NCBI GenBank assembly: GCA_023052935.1
Contig: CM041292.1
Span: forward strand, 172,112,900 to 172,176,899
Reading direction: 5' to 3'
DNA: 64,000 nt
Source of the DNA: Piezodorus guildinii
Taxonomy: Eukaryota; Arthropoda; Insecta; Hemiptera; Pentatomidae
Below are positions 34,233 through 45,406 of the stretch, piece after piece. The notes beneath the pieces are model-generated. The model did not search any database and was not told the DNA's origin. It saw only the letters and a program-made list of their open reading frames with translations. The translations under genes were made by a program, and so were the position numbers. Within the stretch, counting starts at the first letter, position 1; each line of letters starts with the position of its first letter.

Positions 34233-34394
34233 ATCGTACTTATACTCAACTATTCACGAAACATTTAATGTTCCATATTCCTTCTTTTTTTATTGGTAAC
34301 TTGTGTTCCGTTCATGATTTTGTATTAACACTATTTTCCAAGTTAAAGACGGATAGGTATTAAAATTTAATTATACAAATTTCCCATCAAAACC

Positions 34395-34972
34395 CAGTTC
34401 TGGCATCTTTCATGTTAAAAGATCACCTTGATGATTTATCCAGTTGGGCTAAAAGGTGGGAAGTAAAAATGAATCAATCTAAGAGTTTATTTATTGTTTT
34501 CACGCTCAAACATGGTAAATGTGTACTTCGAGGACAAACCTATTCCAACTTCGGAAGAAGTCAAATATCTGGGACTGTAAGACAAAAGACTGACATGGAG
34601 GTCGCACATTAGACTTGAGAGAAAACTGCTGAACAGACGATTTGGACTATTATCCGGGCTACTTGATAAACGATCAAAATTATCTTTGAACACTAAAATT
34701 AATATTTACAAAGTACTGATCAAACCATTATGGATATACAGGATAGAACTATGGGATCTGCCAAATCCTCCATTCAATTTTTCCAATCGAAAATATTTCG
34801 AAAAATCGTGGATGCACCGTTTTATGTGACAAACGAACTACTTCACGAGGACTTGGACATACTCAGTTTCAGACACAGCCATAAATTATTATAAAAAATT
34901 TCACAACAGACTGACTTACAACCTTACAACATAAACCCATCGACCCAAACACTTTAATCCACCACCAATCCG
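34395..34972 (+). pseudogene. Jockey ORF2 relic, upstream part (split by the R1-clade element)
   Basis: Codons in shifting frames give LKDHLDDLSSWAKRWEVKMN then a SLFIVFTLK piece (matching WRVKVNEDKCKHITFTLR of the intact Jockey), then LLNRRFGLLSGLLDKRSKL, then IYKVLIKPLWIYRIELW, then 'FFTNELLHEDLDI' in order. Stops and indels abound. It ends at ACCACCAATCCG (34961-34972), where the R1-clade element begins; the remaining Jockey codons resume at 39147. Confidence 0.8.
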
Positions 34973-34973
34973 T

Positions 34974-35915
34974 TTTTTCACGACCAAGTCGAGTTTGCGA
35001 CCTCCCAACGAGGATTCTAAAGTACTAACATCAGGTACTCGAGAGGAGAGAAAGCCAGCTAACGGTCAGGATGATCAGGTCTTGGCTGTAGCTGAAAATA
35101 ACTCGGGAAAGGAGGCCAGTGACCAATGGAAAATAAAGTCGAAAAAGAAGAGAAAAAAAAAGGTGGTAGAGCAGAAAATACGAACGAAACCTCCGCGTCC
35201 AGATGCTTTGATGGTGACTGCAAAGGAGGGCTCAACGTACGCAGATATTCTGCGAACAATAAAAAGCGATCCTGACCTCCAAGACATAGGTGATAAAGTG
35301 CAAAAAATACGAAAGTGCACCTCGGGCAGTCTCCTTCTTGTGTTGGATAGGAAAGCACAAGAAAAGACAGAACAAATTCGTACTGCAATTGCACATAAAA
35401 TGGGTGACAAAGCAGAGGTCACGTGCAAGAGAGACTTTGCTGCTTTAGAATTAAAAGACCTTGATGAACTAACTGATGCCGAAGAAGTGCATGAAGCCCT
35501 TCGAAATCAAATAGAAGGTGCCGAAAACATTGATATTTCTGTGGTGAAGTCACTTCGCAAGGCTTACGGTGGCACACAGACAGCTGTGATAGTTTTGCCT
35601 AGGGAACTTGCGAGAAAAGCTTTAGAAAAAGGAAGCATCCGAGTTGGTTGGGTTAGCAGTCGGGTAAGAGAAAAAATTTCTCCTCAAAGATGTTTTCGTT
35701 GCTTCGATTATGGTCACTTGGCGAAATATTGCAAGGGAACCGACAGAACAAAGCTCTGCTTGCGATGTGGCGAAATGGGACATCCAGCAAAAGATTGTAA
35801 CGGTGAATCGAACTGTCTGCTATGCCCTGAGGGAGCAAACCGCAGGCATCCAACGGGTTGCTTTAAATGCCCTATTTACCAACGAGCGGTTGAAGCAGTT
35901 ATTAAACGCCGATGA
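34974..35915 (+). pseudogene. R1-clade ORF1, Gag-like zinc-knuckle protein, 5'-truncated
   Basis: The open frame begins at the element edge and gives ~313 residues; the first in-frame ATG is only at MVTAKEGSTYADILRTI, so the true N-terminus is lost. It has a Lys/Arg-rich stretch (KSKKKRKKKVVEQK), then the R1-type Gag core (YADILRTI...VLDRKAQEKTEQIRTAI...VTCKRDFAALELKDLD), and three zinc knuckles: CFRCFDYGHLAKYC, CLRCGEMGHPAKDC, and CLLCPEGANRRHPTGC. The stop TGA overlaps the ORF2 start as ATGA. Expected role: RNA packaging in a ribonucleoprotein. Confidence 0.88.
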
Positions 35916-38901
35916 GGTTTTTACAGCTGAACCTTAATCATTGTGAAGCTGCACAGGACCTCTGGTGGCAAACTATCAGTGAGAAGGACATCGATATCGC
36001 TATACTATGCGAGCAGTACAGAGACGTCGATGGTCCCTGGATGAAGGACCTTAGTAGCCGAGCAGCTATATGGGTCAATAAGGACCACTTCATACAGGAA
36101 GTCCAACCGATTCGAAGAAGAGGATTCATATGGATCAGGGTAAAAGACATTTATATTTGTAGTGTCTACGCATCACCTAGTGCACCACAAGATGAATTTG
36201 AGGCTCTACTTGATGGTATTGAGCATGAACTGCGTGGTCGACAACCTCTTATAATCGCTGGTGATTTCAACGCATGGGCTACTGCATGGGGTAGCAAATA
36301 TACAAATAGGAGAGGCGAATGTCTTCTCGACACGTTTGCTACTCTTGATGTTGTTCTCCTAAATACCGGCTCTACTCCGACGTTCTCTAGGAATGGTACT
36401 TCCTCGATAATTGATTTGACTTGTGTAAGTGCTAACCTTGCCTGTCAGGACTGCTGTTGGCACGTTAGTGATCATTATACCCATAGTGACCATCAGGCCA
36501 TCTGCTTTCAAGTCAGTGTTCCAGATGGAAAACTGAAAAAAATAAAAACGCTGCCAGCAGTAGGTTGGAACCATCGATCCTTCGACAAAGATTCCTTTGA
36601 CATCATGATGAAAGAAAGAATCGAATTACCAGAAACAGTAGAAGAAAGTGTAACACGGTTGATGAAGTTTATTACTGATGCTTGTGATGCATCAATGGCC
36701 AGATCTTCCAGGAGAAAACGACACATGACAGTATATTGGTGGACCGATCAGATTGCTGTTCTCCGGCGAGTCTGTTTTCGTACCAGAAGATTAGCCCAGC
36801 GAGCGAGAGGTTGCTTACAATATGAGGCACGGAATCAGGAACATAAGCAAGCTAAGAGGGACTTAGTTAAGGCAATAAAAGAAAGTAAGCGTAACTGCTG
36901 GAAGAGGCTGTGTGATGAGGTAGAGGAAGACACGTGGGGTAGGCCATACAAAGTGGTTATGGCCAAACTGAAAAGTTCGAAATTGCCGCCTCCGAGCTGT
37001 CCAGAATTGCTAGGAAAAATAGTGGCAGTGCTATTTCCAAGACGTTCAGAAGTACCCATTGGTATTATAGCAATGCCGGATCTAGAACCAGTGCCGGAAA
37101 TCACGATGGAAGAGCTAGACTTAGCATGCAGGAAAATTGCGGATTCCAAAGCTCCGGGCCCGGATAATATCCCCAATATTGCCTTGAAAATGGCTATCAT
37201 GTCAAGGCGACAAATCTTCTTAGATGTGTACAATGCCTGTCTCAGTGAAGGTATCTTTCCAACACAGTGGAAGAAGCAACGTCTTGTGCTCCTGCCAAAA
37301 GGAAAGGGATCTCCGGAAGATCCTGCTTCTTATCGACCAATATGTCTTCTGGACACTGCTGGCAAGGTACTGGAAGGATCATTTATGGCAGGTTAATTGA
37401 CTTTAGTGAAGGAGTCAGAGGATTATCTGATGACCAGTATGGTTTTCGGAAGGGCAGATCGACAATAGATGCCATCGGTTTTGCTATCAAAACTGCTCAG
37501 GAAGCCACTGCGGGAAAGAGATGGAGAAGAGGTAGTAAGAAGTACTGCGCCATTATAACATTAGACGTTAAAAATGCCTTTAATTCAGCTCGGTGGGATT
37601 GTATCTTAAACGGATTGAAAAATATGCAAGTCCCATATTACCTCATGAAGATTATTGAGAGTTATTTTACCGACAGAATTTTAAGGTATGATACGAAAGC
37701 AGGATTAAAAAGCTACAAAGTCACAGGTGGCGTTCCTCAGGGTTCGGTTCTAGGACCACTTCTGTGGAATATAATGTATGACGGTGTGCTCAGGTTACCC
37801 CTGCCAGAAGAAACTACTACGCTTGGTTTTGCTGACGATCTGGCAATCATAGTTCGGGGGAAACTCTTGGAGGAGATATCTTATAATGGGAACAAGGCTA
37901 TCTTTATGATTCGTCAATGGCTCTCAGCGGCAGGCCTTCAGCTTGCTGATCATAAAACTGAGGCAGTATTGATAACCAGTAGGAAAGTGAAGGAGACAGT
38001 CAGTTTCACCGTCGGGGAGTTCGATATCCTATCCAAGCCATCAATTAGATATCTCGGAGTGCATATTGACGCTAGAATTCGATTTGATGAACACCTGCTT
38101 AAAGTTAGTAATAGAGCAGCGAATGTGGTAAATGAATTGGCCAGAATCATGCCAAATATTGGTGGACCAAGGGGAAACCAGAGGAAGCTTCTGGCCAATG
38201 TAGCCAGTTCCACGCTTCTGTACGCAGCACCGATCTGGGCAGAATCCTGCCAAGTGCAATCATATGTCCGGAAAGTTATTAGTGTGCATCGGAGAAGTGC
38301 CCTGCGTGTCGCTCGAGCTTTTCGCACTGTGTCCTACGACGCTGTATGCGTCATCGCAGACATGCCTCCGATTGATCTTTTGGCAGATGAACGTAGAAGG
38401 ATCTACCGAAGAAAACAAGAAGAGAAGGATGCTCACTGGGCTTCTTTAGCAAAACAAGAGAGAGTTCATACACTTGATATATGGCAGAGACGCTGGAACG
38501 CTTCATCTTGTGGAAGATGGACCTACCGCCTAATTCCCGACATATCGACATGGTTATCCCGGAAACATGGAGATGTAGATTACTATCTCACTCAGCTGCT
38601 TACTGGGCATGGTTGCTTCAGAGCGTACTTAGCCCGTTTCAAAATAGAGGAAAGTTCATTGTGCCCATTTTGTGATCCCATAGAAGAAACAGTGGAACAT
38701 GCATTCTTCTCTTGTTCGGGATTCGTTCGAGAAAGATCGGAGATAGACGCTAAATTTAGTACAAAAGCATCACCCGAAAATTTAGTCTCCTTGATGATGG
38801 CTAGTCAGGAGAGTTGGAGCGCTGCAGCTGATTATGCAGCACAAATCTGCAGAAAACTCAGAGTACAGGAGCAAGAAAGGAGAGGCGGTGCATCGGCCTA
38901 G
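35912..38901 (+). pseudogene. R1-clade ORF2, endonuclease and reverse transcriptase, single frameshift
   Basis: Starts at the ATG that overlaps the ORF1 stop. The AP-like endonuclease has LQLNLNHCEAAQDLW, AILCEQYR, AGDFNAWATAWGS, SIIDLTCV and SDHQAI. The reverse transcriptase has SKAPGPDNIPNIALK and YRPICLLDTAGKVLE; then near 37379 one base is missing (GGAAGGATC for an expected GGAAAGGATC) and the frame moves. It continues IIYGRLID, QYGFRKGRSTIDAI, TLDVKNAFNSARWD, GGVPQGSVLGPLLWN, FADDLAII. A C-terminal CPFCDPIEETVEHAFFSC zinc motif is typical of the R1 clade. The stop is at 38899-38901. No other stop was seen, so the total is ~996 residues. Confidence 0.92.
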
Positions 38902-39090
38902 CCTAAATCAGATGTCCAGTAAAGTAGCTGGCATTTAGCCCTTCTGCCCCCCCATGAAGTAATGCTTGACAGCGGTTCCGTGGGGTGGTAAAGACGAATT
39001 GGGAGGTGGTTTTTTAGTGAGTAGGAATCTCACACTGTTGTGTAGCCTGACAGTTGCACTTCGTCTGATGAAAGATTTTTCCCCTACCCG

Positions 39091-39146
<56 letters not shown>

Positions 39147-39148
<2 letters not shown>

Positions 39149-39215
39149 ACCAATCCGTACAACCCACCCCGACGGCTTTTGAAGCGGGAGCCTAGAGATG
39201 TCTTGAATTAACCTA
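39147..39215 (+). pseudogene. Jockey ORF2 relic, last codons (downstream part)
   Basis: Reads NPYNPPRRLLKREPRDVLN and a stop, the counterpart of YNPPRRLKRQWPRDLL in intact Jockey ORF2. It continues the relic at 34395-34972, split by the R1-clade insertion. Confidence 0.85.
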
Positions 39216-40085
39216 CTTTTCAGTAGTTGCTTATTGCTTATTGCAAATTTTATTTTTTGCAGATGGTAAATAGCAATTTGGTGAAAGAAATTTGTAAATA
39301 AATAATAAAAAAAAAGTTGAACATCGCATTTGTAAATAGTTTACTAACATTTTTCGCAATTTTAATTCAAAGTCAATTTTTTTTTTTCACATTTCAAAAT
39401 ATTTATAAACAAAGTTAAATCATAAAACTAGATTTTTTTTAATTTAAAAAAAAATTGAATTTTACTCGTATAAGGAGCTTTGTGTTGACATTCGTTCACA
39501 TAATTCTCTGACTGCAATTTATAAAAGCATACATACATTCCTCAAGATATTTCTTATTTATTTATATTTTTCAGAAATTCGACCTATTAACGTATGAAAT
39601 CTCCAGCCGGCTTATCATCCTCCGATCAGAATATTTCCAGAAAATATTCTCTTTTAAAAACCCACGTTTCTTATAAAAAAGACAAGTAGGAAATGCGATA
39701 GCCTTGTAAATTCTGAGGTTTAGGTTTCTGAACAGTAGGCGTGGATTGGGTAATATCAAGTCAAGACAAATTACAAGCATTTCCCGCCTTAAACTTTCCT
39801 TTCACGTACGTGGGAATTCTAAAGATATTACATCGGATTTTCCTTAATCGTTGAAATCAACGCCTCTTCGTGGCATTTATCTACTATCTTCCGTTATTTT
39901 ATTTAATTGCGTAGCTCCCAGTTCTGCATATTACAATACCCTATTGCCGTGTATTAAACGATTTACGATGTATTTCTAACTGTAGGAGATTACAGCTGCA
40001 TAAAGATGACACATTTTTTTTTTTTAATATAAATTAATGATTCGGATCCTCTTCATTCGATTAGGTATTGTTTTTCCATTGACCA
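39216..40085. other. AT-rich region, nothing recognised
   Basis: The first ~100 bases may be the old Jockey 3' UTR. No other feature was recognised. Confidence 0.35.
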
Positions 40086-40234
40086 ACAATACATGAAATA
40101 TACAGAAAGAGAAAGTGTAGCGATCGAAAACATTTTCGAATTCCAAATACACGTCGACTGAGTCCTAATGGTCTGCGGTGTGTGTGTGTGTGTGTGTAAG
40201 TAATCAGTCTAGTTCGAAAACGATAAGTTATATA

Positions 40235-41144
40235 TTGGGTTGATGCAAAATTAATGCAGGTTTTTAGTAGGTATTGTAAATACGCCATATCTTTACTTTA
40301 ACCATATATATTTAATCAAAATAATTTCCATCTGAATCAATGCACTTTTGCCAACGTTCAACAAGCTTTCTTATTCCACCAGAAAAAAAATCCGAATCCC
40401 TGGACTCAATGAAATCACGAAAAGAATTTTCAATGTCGTCCTGGTTTTGAAAATTTTTCTCCCTCAAAAAGTTGTCCAGATGCCTGAAAAAGTGGAAGTC
40501 TGTAGGAGAGAGGTCAGGTGAATAAGGCGGATGTTGGAGAACTTCGTAGCCCAACTCGTGCAGTCGTCGAAGCGTTGGTTGTGCAACGTGTGGTCTGGCG
40601 TTACTACTGGCACCCACTTGGCCAACTTTTTTACCTTACCAATTGCTTCCAAGTGGCGTACAACTGTGGATTGGTTCACACCGAGTTCCGCCGCCATTTC
40701 TCGTGTGGTTTTGGTTGGGTCTTCTTCCACTTTTGACCTCAGCTGGTCGTTGTCCAGAGCAAGATGACGGCCCCGACCTTCCTTGTCTTCGAGGTCGAAA
40801 TCTCCTCTGCGAAACTTCTGGAACCAACGCTGCACCGTGCACTCATTAATAGCCCCCTGACCCCACACTTCATTAATATTACGAGCCGTTTGCGCAGCGC
40901 TGCGCCCTAATTTAAATTCGTAAAAATAAATTTGACGAAAATCGCACTTTGACATTTTCAATTCAAGACCTTTGAACACACTGAACAAAACGATTTTACT
41001 AAACAAATTCATAGTGAAAGAGAGGGTATTAGATAAGGTTTGTTTTGGTATAATAATGATCAATGTTAGGATTAGCTTTGTTTACACAATTGGAATTAAG
41101 ATATTGCAATAGAGGAAACCTGCATTAATTTTGCATCAACCCAA
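40235..41144 (-). mobile_element. Mariner (cecropia/Hsmar1-type), internally deleted copy 2
   Basis: The 910-bp element has the same ends as copy 1 (TTGGGTTGATGCAAAATTAA and its complement), with TA on both sides (40233-40234, 41145-41146). It is inserted in a TGG repeat at a TA. It has lost a different internal block from copy 1, so the two arose by separate deletions from a common full-length element. Confidence 0.95.
40312..40955 (-). pseudogene. Mariner transposase, internal deletion with frameshift
   Basis: The N-terminal DNA-binding half is complete (MSKCDFRQIYFYEFKLG ... VNQSTVVRHLEAIGKVKKL, ending at KWVP). It then jumps, near 40603, to NARPHVAQPTLRRLHEL in another frame. The first and second catalytic aspartates are removed (the HD of HDNAR is gone) while the third (SPTDFHFF) and the C-terminus remain. 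It cannot be catalytic. An intact DNA-binding half could bind the element ends if expressed. Confidence 0.9.
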
Positions 41145-41234
41145 TACAACTGAAATTTTATATTTTAGAAGCATATATGCCTAAGATGTTACAGTAACTT
41201 TATCAACAAAATCAGCGAACCAGTCGAGCTAATT

Positions 41235-41236
<2 letters not shown>

Positions 41237-41321
<85 letters not shown>
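41237..41321. repeat. (TA)n microsatellite
   Basis: About 84 bp of uninterrupted TA inside a decayed TGG repeat. The Tyr-Ile repeat frame over it is an artefact. Confidence 0.95.
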
Positions 41322-41569
41322 TTCGTTTTGCACGATTTTCTCAAAAAACCGGCTCAAAACGATTTTGATTAAACACACTACATCAATGTAAAATATTATG
41401 GGATTTAATACCATGTAGGTTCAGGAAAAATATTTTTCTTATTGTTTCCGATAATAGGAGTTGGAAAGCTAACTATATCAGAATTAAAGTTAAGCAATTA
41501 ACCTAGCCGGAGAAATGAATAGGGACAAGAAACACAAAATTATGGATCGGTCATATTAATAATTTCGAA

Positions 41570-41655
41570 TTTAAGTTTGTTTGAGTATGATATAATTGAA
41601 TCATTATTATTGTTCATTTGGGACAAATTTTAATATATCTCAATAAAAAATTTCA
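41570..41655 (+). mobile_element. Very short Jockey 3' UTR tail
   Basis: Gttcatttgggacaaatttt followed by aatatatctcaataaaaa matches the last ~60 bases of Jockey copy 2 (54318-54360). It is a heavily 5'-truncated insertion or relic; no target duplication was confirmed. Confidence 0.5.
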
Positions 41656-42719
41656 AATTGTGATTGTAATTTTAGATTTTTTCATAATAGGAGATGTTTC
41701 CGTGGAATTTCAATGGAAAGAAACAATAAATGAAATTTTTTAAAATTTTATTTTAAGCAAGGAGAAAATAAGCCAACTTTGTTTGATACCCACATCTTAG
41801 TTTATATATATATATATATATTTCCTTTTTTTTCTTTTTTTTTATAACTCCAGTGAGATCAATAAATAATGGTGATTCATAAAAATATTCTGTTGAAACA
41901 ATGCTTGTTACATTTATATTAGAAATATTGCTTTTTCAGACAAGCCCTGGACCAGAAAAATAAAACCAGTTAATATTTGTGAGAGCTTTGTAATTAGAGA
42001 GTGGACATATTTATATTTATTTTCTTAAACGTTGCAGCAACAACCATGATTTTTGTTTAGTTAAAATAAATTGCGGCTGATGGAAAAACGGTAACCAAGC
42101 CAATGGTAATGTAAACAGATTGCCTAAAATTTCATACTAACATTTTAAGATTAGCAAAAAATAAAAAAAAATACATGTAATCTCAGTAAACCTAAGTTAG
42201 TCCGTAAATCCAAACTTGCGAAAAAAGAAATAGTGATTTCCAATTTATTTATTAATTATTTTTTAATGCATTGCCATTTTTGAATGCAATTACGACGTTA
42301 AAGTTACAATAGCATTTTAGGTTTTAGAATAAACCTTATGATCATCATTCTTTAAAATCTGTCTATAAAAACAAATTTAAAATAAAAACCAAAGTTTCCG
42401 CTACTTACGTAATTGGTAGACGAGAGAGGAATTAAAATAATCATCATCCCTTTGAAAGATCAGTTTAGGCTCTAGTATTTTAATTAAATATTAATATACT
42501 GATTTGACGGAATGAGCTGAAGAAATGTTCGTACAAATAAAGATATTGAGTTCGTGAATTGCTGACTTCCATAAAAATGTTAACATTTATTCTTTTTAAT
42601 TTAAATGAAATTGTTAATAACATATATTTCTTTATGTTTCTAAATATCAAAATAAAATTAGACCAATAGAAAAGTGATTATCATGTTCATTCATATTGTT
42701 GATTTTTTTATTTTTACAG
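41656..42719. other. AT-rich region, nothing recognised
   Basis: No gene or shared repeat until the exon-like segment at 42720. Confidence 0.35.
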
Positions 42720-42931
42720 CATATGACATTATATCATCAGAATTTCCAATCACCCGAACACCACCTGCTACATTAGTTCGGATTACCGAGATTGCACTGT
42801 ACTGCAATCAGATAAAAATAAACTTCTATGTTCAACAAGTAATAAAGGGCGATCTGACACTTCTTCTAAACATCCTTAAGATCTTCAACAACGATGAAAA
42901 CCCATTCATATATCAAGAGTACAGGACATAA
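42720..42931 (+). other. Candidate host exon (terminal), unknown protein
   Basis: It is preceded by gattttttta tttttacag, a good splice acceptor. The frame then stays open for ~70 codons: YDIISSEFPITRTPPATLV, RITEIALYCNQIKINFYVQQ, a VIKGDLTLLLNILKIF stretch, and NNDENPFIYQEYRT to a stop. Base composition is less AT-rich than the flanks. No family was recognised. It could be the last exon of a host gene whose upstream exons lie elsewhere, a retroelement remnant, or chance. Confidence 0.3.
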
Positions 42932-42942
42932 ACATAATTTTC

Positions 42943-43171
42943 AGGAGGTTAGCTGTATCATGGTGGTTAGCATAACAGCCTTCTATGCCCAAGGTACCGG
43001 GTTCAAACCCGCATGTGGCCCTAGGATTTTGTAAGGAGAGTAAAAAATCCTTAGTTATGCCGTCTTTCGGAGGGAACTTTAAAAGGTGGATCAGGATGTT
43101 TAGGACTCCCAGTGTAGCATTGTCAGATTAGCCACAGGAGCATAAAGGGACGTTAAATAAATAAACAAACT
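42943..43171 (+). mobile_element. tRNA-derived SINE, family S1, best-preserved plus-strand copy
   Basis: Head: gttagctgtatcatggtggt (A box region) and accgggttcaaacccgcat (clear B box). Body: gagtaaaaaatccttagtta, atgccgtctttcggaggga, gactcccagtgtagcattgt. Tail: gggacgttaaataaataaac. At least six more S1 copies lie in this window, mostly on the minus strand. It is not a functional tRNA gene, since there is no cloverleaf 3' half. Confidence 0.85.
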
Positions 43172-44116
43172 TTATTTTTAGGTTTTGAGTTGGAGCAGCT
43201 ATATGTTAATGTTCCATGGTAAACTGGAGAAGTAGCTGATGGATCCTGATAATTAGATTTCGTATTCTGTACTAAATTAATATTTAAGGTAACTTTTTGT
43301 TTAGCTAAATAATTGATTAAAGTTTTTTTTAAGGGACTTATTATTTAATCCCAACAAACCATTGTTAAATACATCAGTATTTATTTATTAAATTAAGAGG
43401 AAATCATGACAAGTCCATGCTGCTCTACATAAATTTGAATGTAAGTCCATTATCAAGCCAAACAAATTTGTAACCATTTTTTTAGTGCTTTTAAAATATA
43501 TTAATCGGGCTAATAACATTCATAGTAATGGGAAAAAACACTAAATGTACATGGTGGGATGAGTTGAAATTTTAAATTCCTCTCCTGGAAAAAAAAAGTG
43601 ACTTGTGTTCTGCAACATTACTCTCCATATTTATGTATATAACCTTTGTGAGTTAAAATACTAAATATAAATAATAAACTTTGTGTTGAAAACATAATAA
43701 ATTATGATTTACTGCTAACCTAGAATCTAATCCCACAAGTCCTGTAATACTCATTTGTGGTTATAATTGCTAATGGAGTCGTCACATCAACAAGAAAAAT
43801 GTACTTTAGGTAATAATAGCAAAATGCCGCGGTAGCATGAACGTGAGTACGATCAAAACAGGGGAAAAGGAAAAGGAAAACAGAAGGCTATTAGTCACAA
43901 CAAGGATTAAAAAAAGGCTTAAAAGAAGATGCCGACAAAAATATTGATGATTCACCGCATGAAGGCTCTTCAATAGGGGGCGCTGCATTTTTTATATCCT
44001 CGTTATTCCCGTTAAAGATAATAGTTTTCCACAATATCACGAGCAATTTACAGTTGCCAAGCCTCCGCCAACTCTTTATGGAGAGTTCAAACCTTCTAAA
44101 ATTCTTTTATTACAAT
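43172..44116. other. AT-rich region, nothing recognised
   Basis: No gene or shared repeat was recognised. Confidence 0.35.
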
Positions 44117-44137
44117 ATATATATATATTGTAATAAA

Positions 44138-44221
<84 letters not shown>
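44117..44221. repeat. TA-rich microsatellite
   Basis: Starts with a small palindrome (ttacaatatatatatattgt near 44110) and becomes pure (TA)n up to the RTE fragment at 44222. Confidence 0.9.
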
Positions 44222-44225
<4 letters not shown>

Positions 44226-44924
44226 TTGGGGTATGCCGATGATCTGGTACTGCTAGGTGAAGACACGGAAACCATACAACTAAATACAAGTGTGTTAATA
44301 AAAACCGGTAAAGAAATAGGACTCGAATTAAATACCGATAAAACGATGTATATGATTAGTAGCAGAAACGGTGTCGATCTTGGTGATATTGATGTATCAG
44401 GTCATACTTTTGAACACGTAGAGAAATTCAAGTATTTAGGTTCAATTATAACTAGAAAAAATGAAATCCAGGAAGAAATAAAGTCCCGGTTAAAGGTGGG
44501 AAATGCGTGTTATTATTCAGTTGCTAAGTTACTTAGTTCGCGGCTTCTTTCTTTTAGGGATGTGAAACGTGGCCGCTTACTTTAAAGGATGAACAGCGGC
44601 TTAAGGTTTTCGAAAATAAGGCCAAATAAAATATTTGGTCCAAAGAGAGATTTGCGGAACTTGCATCCTGTGAATATTATTGAGCTGATTGCATCGCGGA
44701 GACTCAAATGGGCGAGTAAAGTTGTTGGGCTCGATGACGAGCGGATTCCGAGAAAGTTGGTATTTGCTGATCCGACTGGTAGGCGTCCGAAAGGTAGGCC
44801 GAAGCGGAGATGGGAGGATTGCGTTAAGGCTGATCTCGGGAGCTTGGGTTTGAATGGTGAGCATTGGACGAGTCTGTGTAGGCGGAATTTGGTGGTATCG
44901 GCATCGAACCTTCGGGTTCGCTAA
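44222..44924 (+). pseudogene. RTE-clade LINE, 3' fragment of the reverse transcriptase ORF
   Basis: It begins at the RT active site (MGYADDLVLLGEDTETIQ), followed by LNTDKTMYMIS, HTFEHVEKFKYLGSIITRKN, EIQEEIKSRLKVGNACYYSV, typical of RTE. A small loss near 44560 breaks the frame. It goes on ETWPLTLKDEQRLKVFENK, then in another frame SRRLKWASKVVGLDDERIPR, and ends GRPKRRWEDCVKADLGSLGL. The end at a stop is followed directly by a TA microsatellite, fitting RTE's short repeat tails. 5'-truncated and defective. Confidence 0.85.
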
Positions 44925-44933
44925 GCCTATTAT

Positions 44934-44934
<1 letters not shown>

Positions 44935-44979
<45 letters not shown>
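44935..44979. repeat. (TA)n microsatellite
   Basis: About 45 bp of TA between the RTE fragment and Helitron-like sequence. Confidence 0.9.
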
Positions 44980-44982
<3 letters not shown>

Positions 44983-45370
44983 CTAACTCCTTCTAAACCA
45001 CAATACCGATTTTGATACGGTTTTCACAATCATTTAGAGCATTCTTTCCTGAATGTTTATGAGTAAAATGCATTGCAATTTAGCTTTTCTTTAAACGGGA
45101 AAAATAAATTTTCTGAAAACCAAGTCGTTCAAATATTATTTCTCAAATATAATTAGCAAAATAGACCTATAATATACCGTTGGAAAGCACAAGATTTTAG
45201 AAAACTTAATATAAATAATAAAGCAATAAAATAAATCGTACAAGTTAACATGACGTTGATGAAAGCTCAATAAAATCATTAACTTATGGTATTTGTAATG
45301 TTGTTAAGAGGTAGGTTATAGTAAAGGTACAGGTTATATTCTTTCATACACTACTCGAGATTATAGGAAA
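44980..45370 (+). mobile_element. Helitron fragment (5' half), same family as 61535-62367
   Basis: The blocks aactccttctaaaccacaat, accgattttgatacggtttt, tagcttttctttaaacggga and taatataccgttggaaagca follow in the same order as in 61575-61810. The 3' end with the CTAGT terminus is absent. Non-coding. Confidence 0.6.
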
Positions 45371-45406
45371 GATTTTAAGTAGCAAATAGTAGGAAAGTAG
45401 TAAAAA

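Larger units (their letters stand above)
34973..39145 (+). mobile_element. R1-clade non-LTR retrotransposon, 5'-truncated, inserted in a Jockey relic
   Basis: Two overlapping ORFs and a ~55-base poly-A tail (39091-39145). ACCACCAATCCG at 34961-34972 is repeated at 39146-39157, and joining the two flanks restores Jockey coding sequence (TTNPYNPPRR). The 5' end lies inside ORF1, because the open frame runs back to the insertion point without an ATG. R1 itself targets 28S rDNA; this relative landed in a dispersed repeat. One frameshift in ORF2 is the only clear lesion, so the insertion is fairly young. Confidence 0.92.
40086..41440 (-). repeat. Decayed TGG-family repeat interrupted by mariner copy 2
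   Basis: Left of the mariner, 'agtgtagcgatcgaaaacat' and cgaattccaaatacacgt match the hairpin-proximal end of TGG copies in reverse. Right of it, caactgaaattttatatttt and aaaacgattttgattaaaca continue the same repeat in order. A (TG)n run at 40178-40198 and a TA microsatellite at 41237-41321 interrupt it. The TGG-start half is missing beyond ~41440. Confidence 0.65.

Noticed and set aside
38935..39211. Poly-Phe and poly-Lys ORFs
   Set aside because: Artefacts of the poly-A tail of the R1-clade element.
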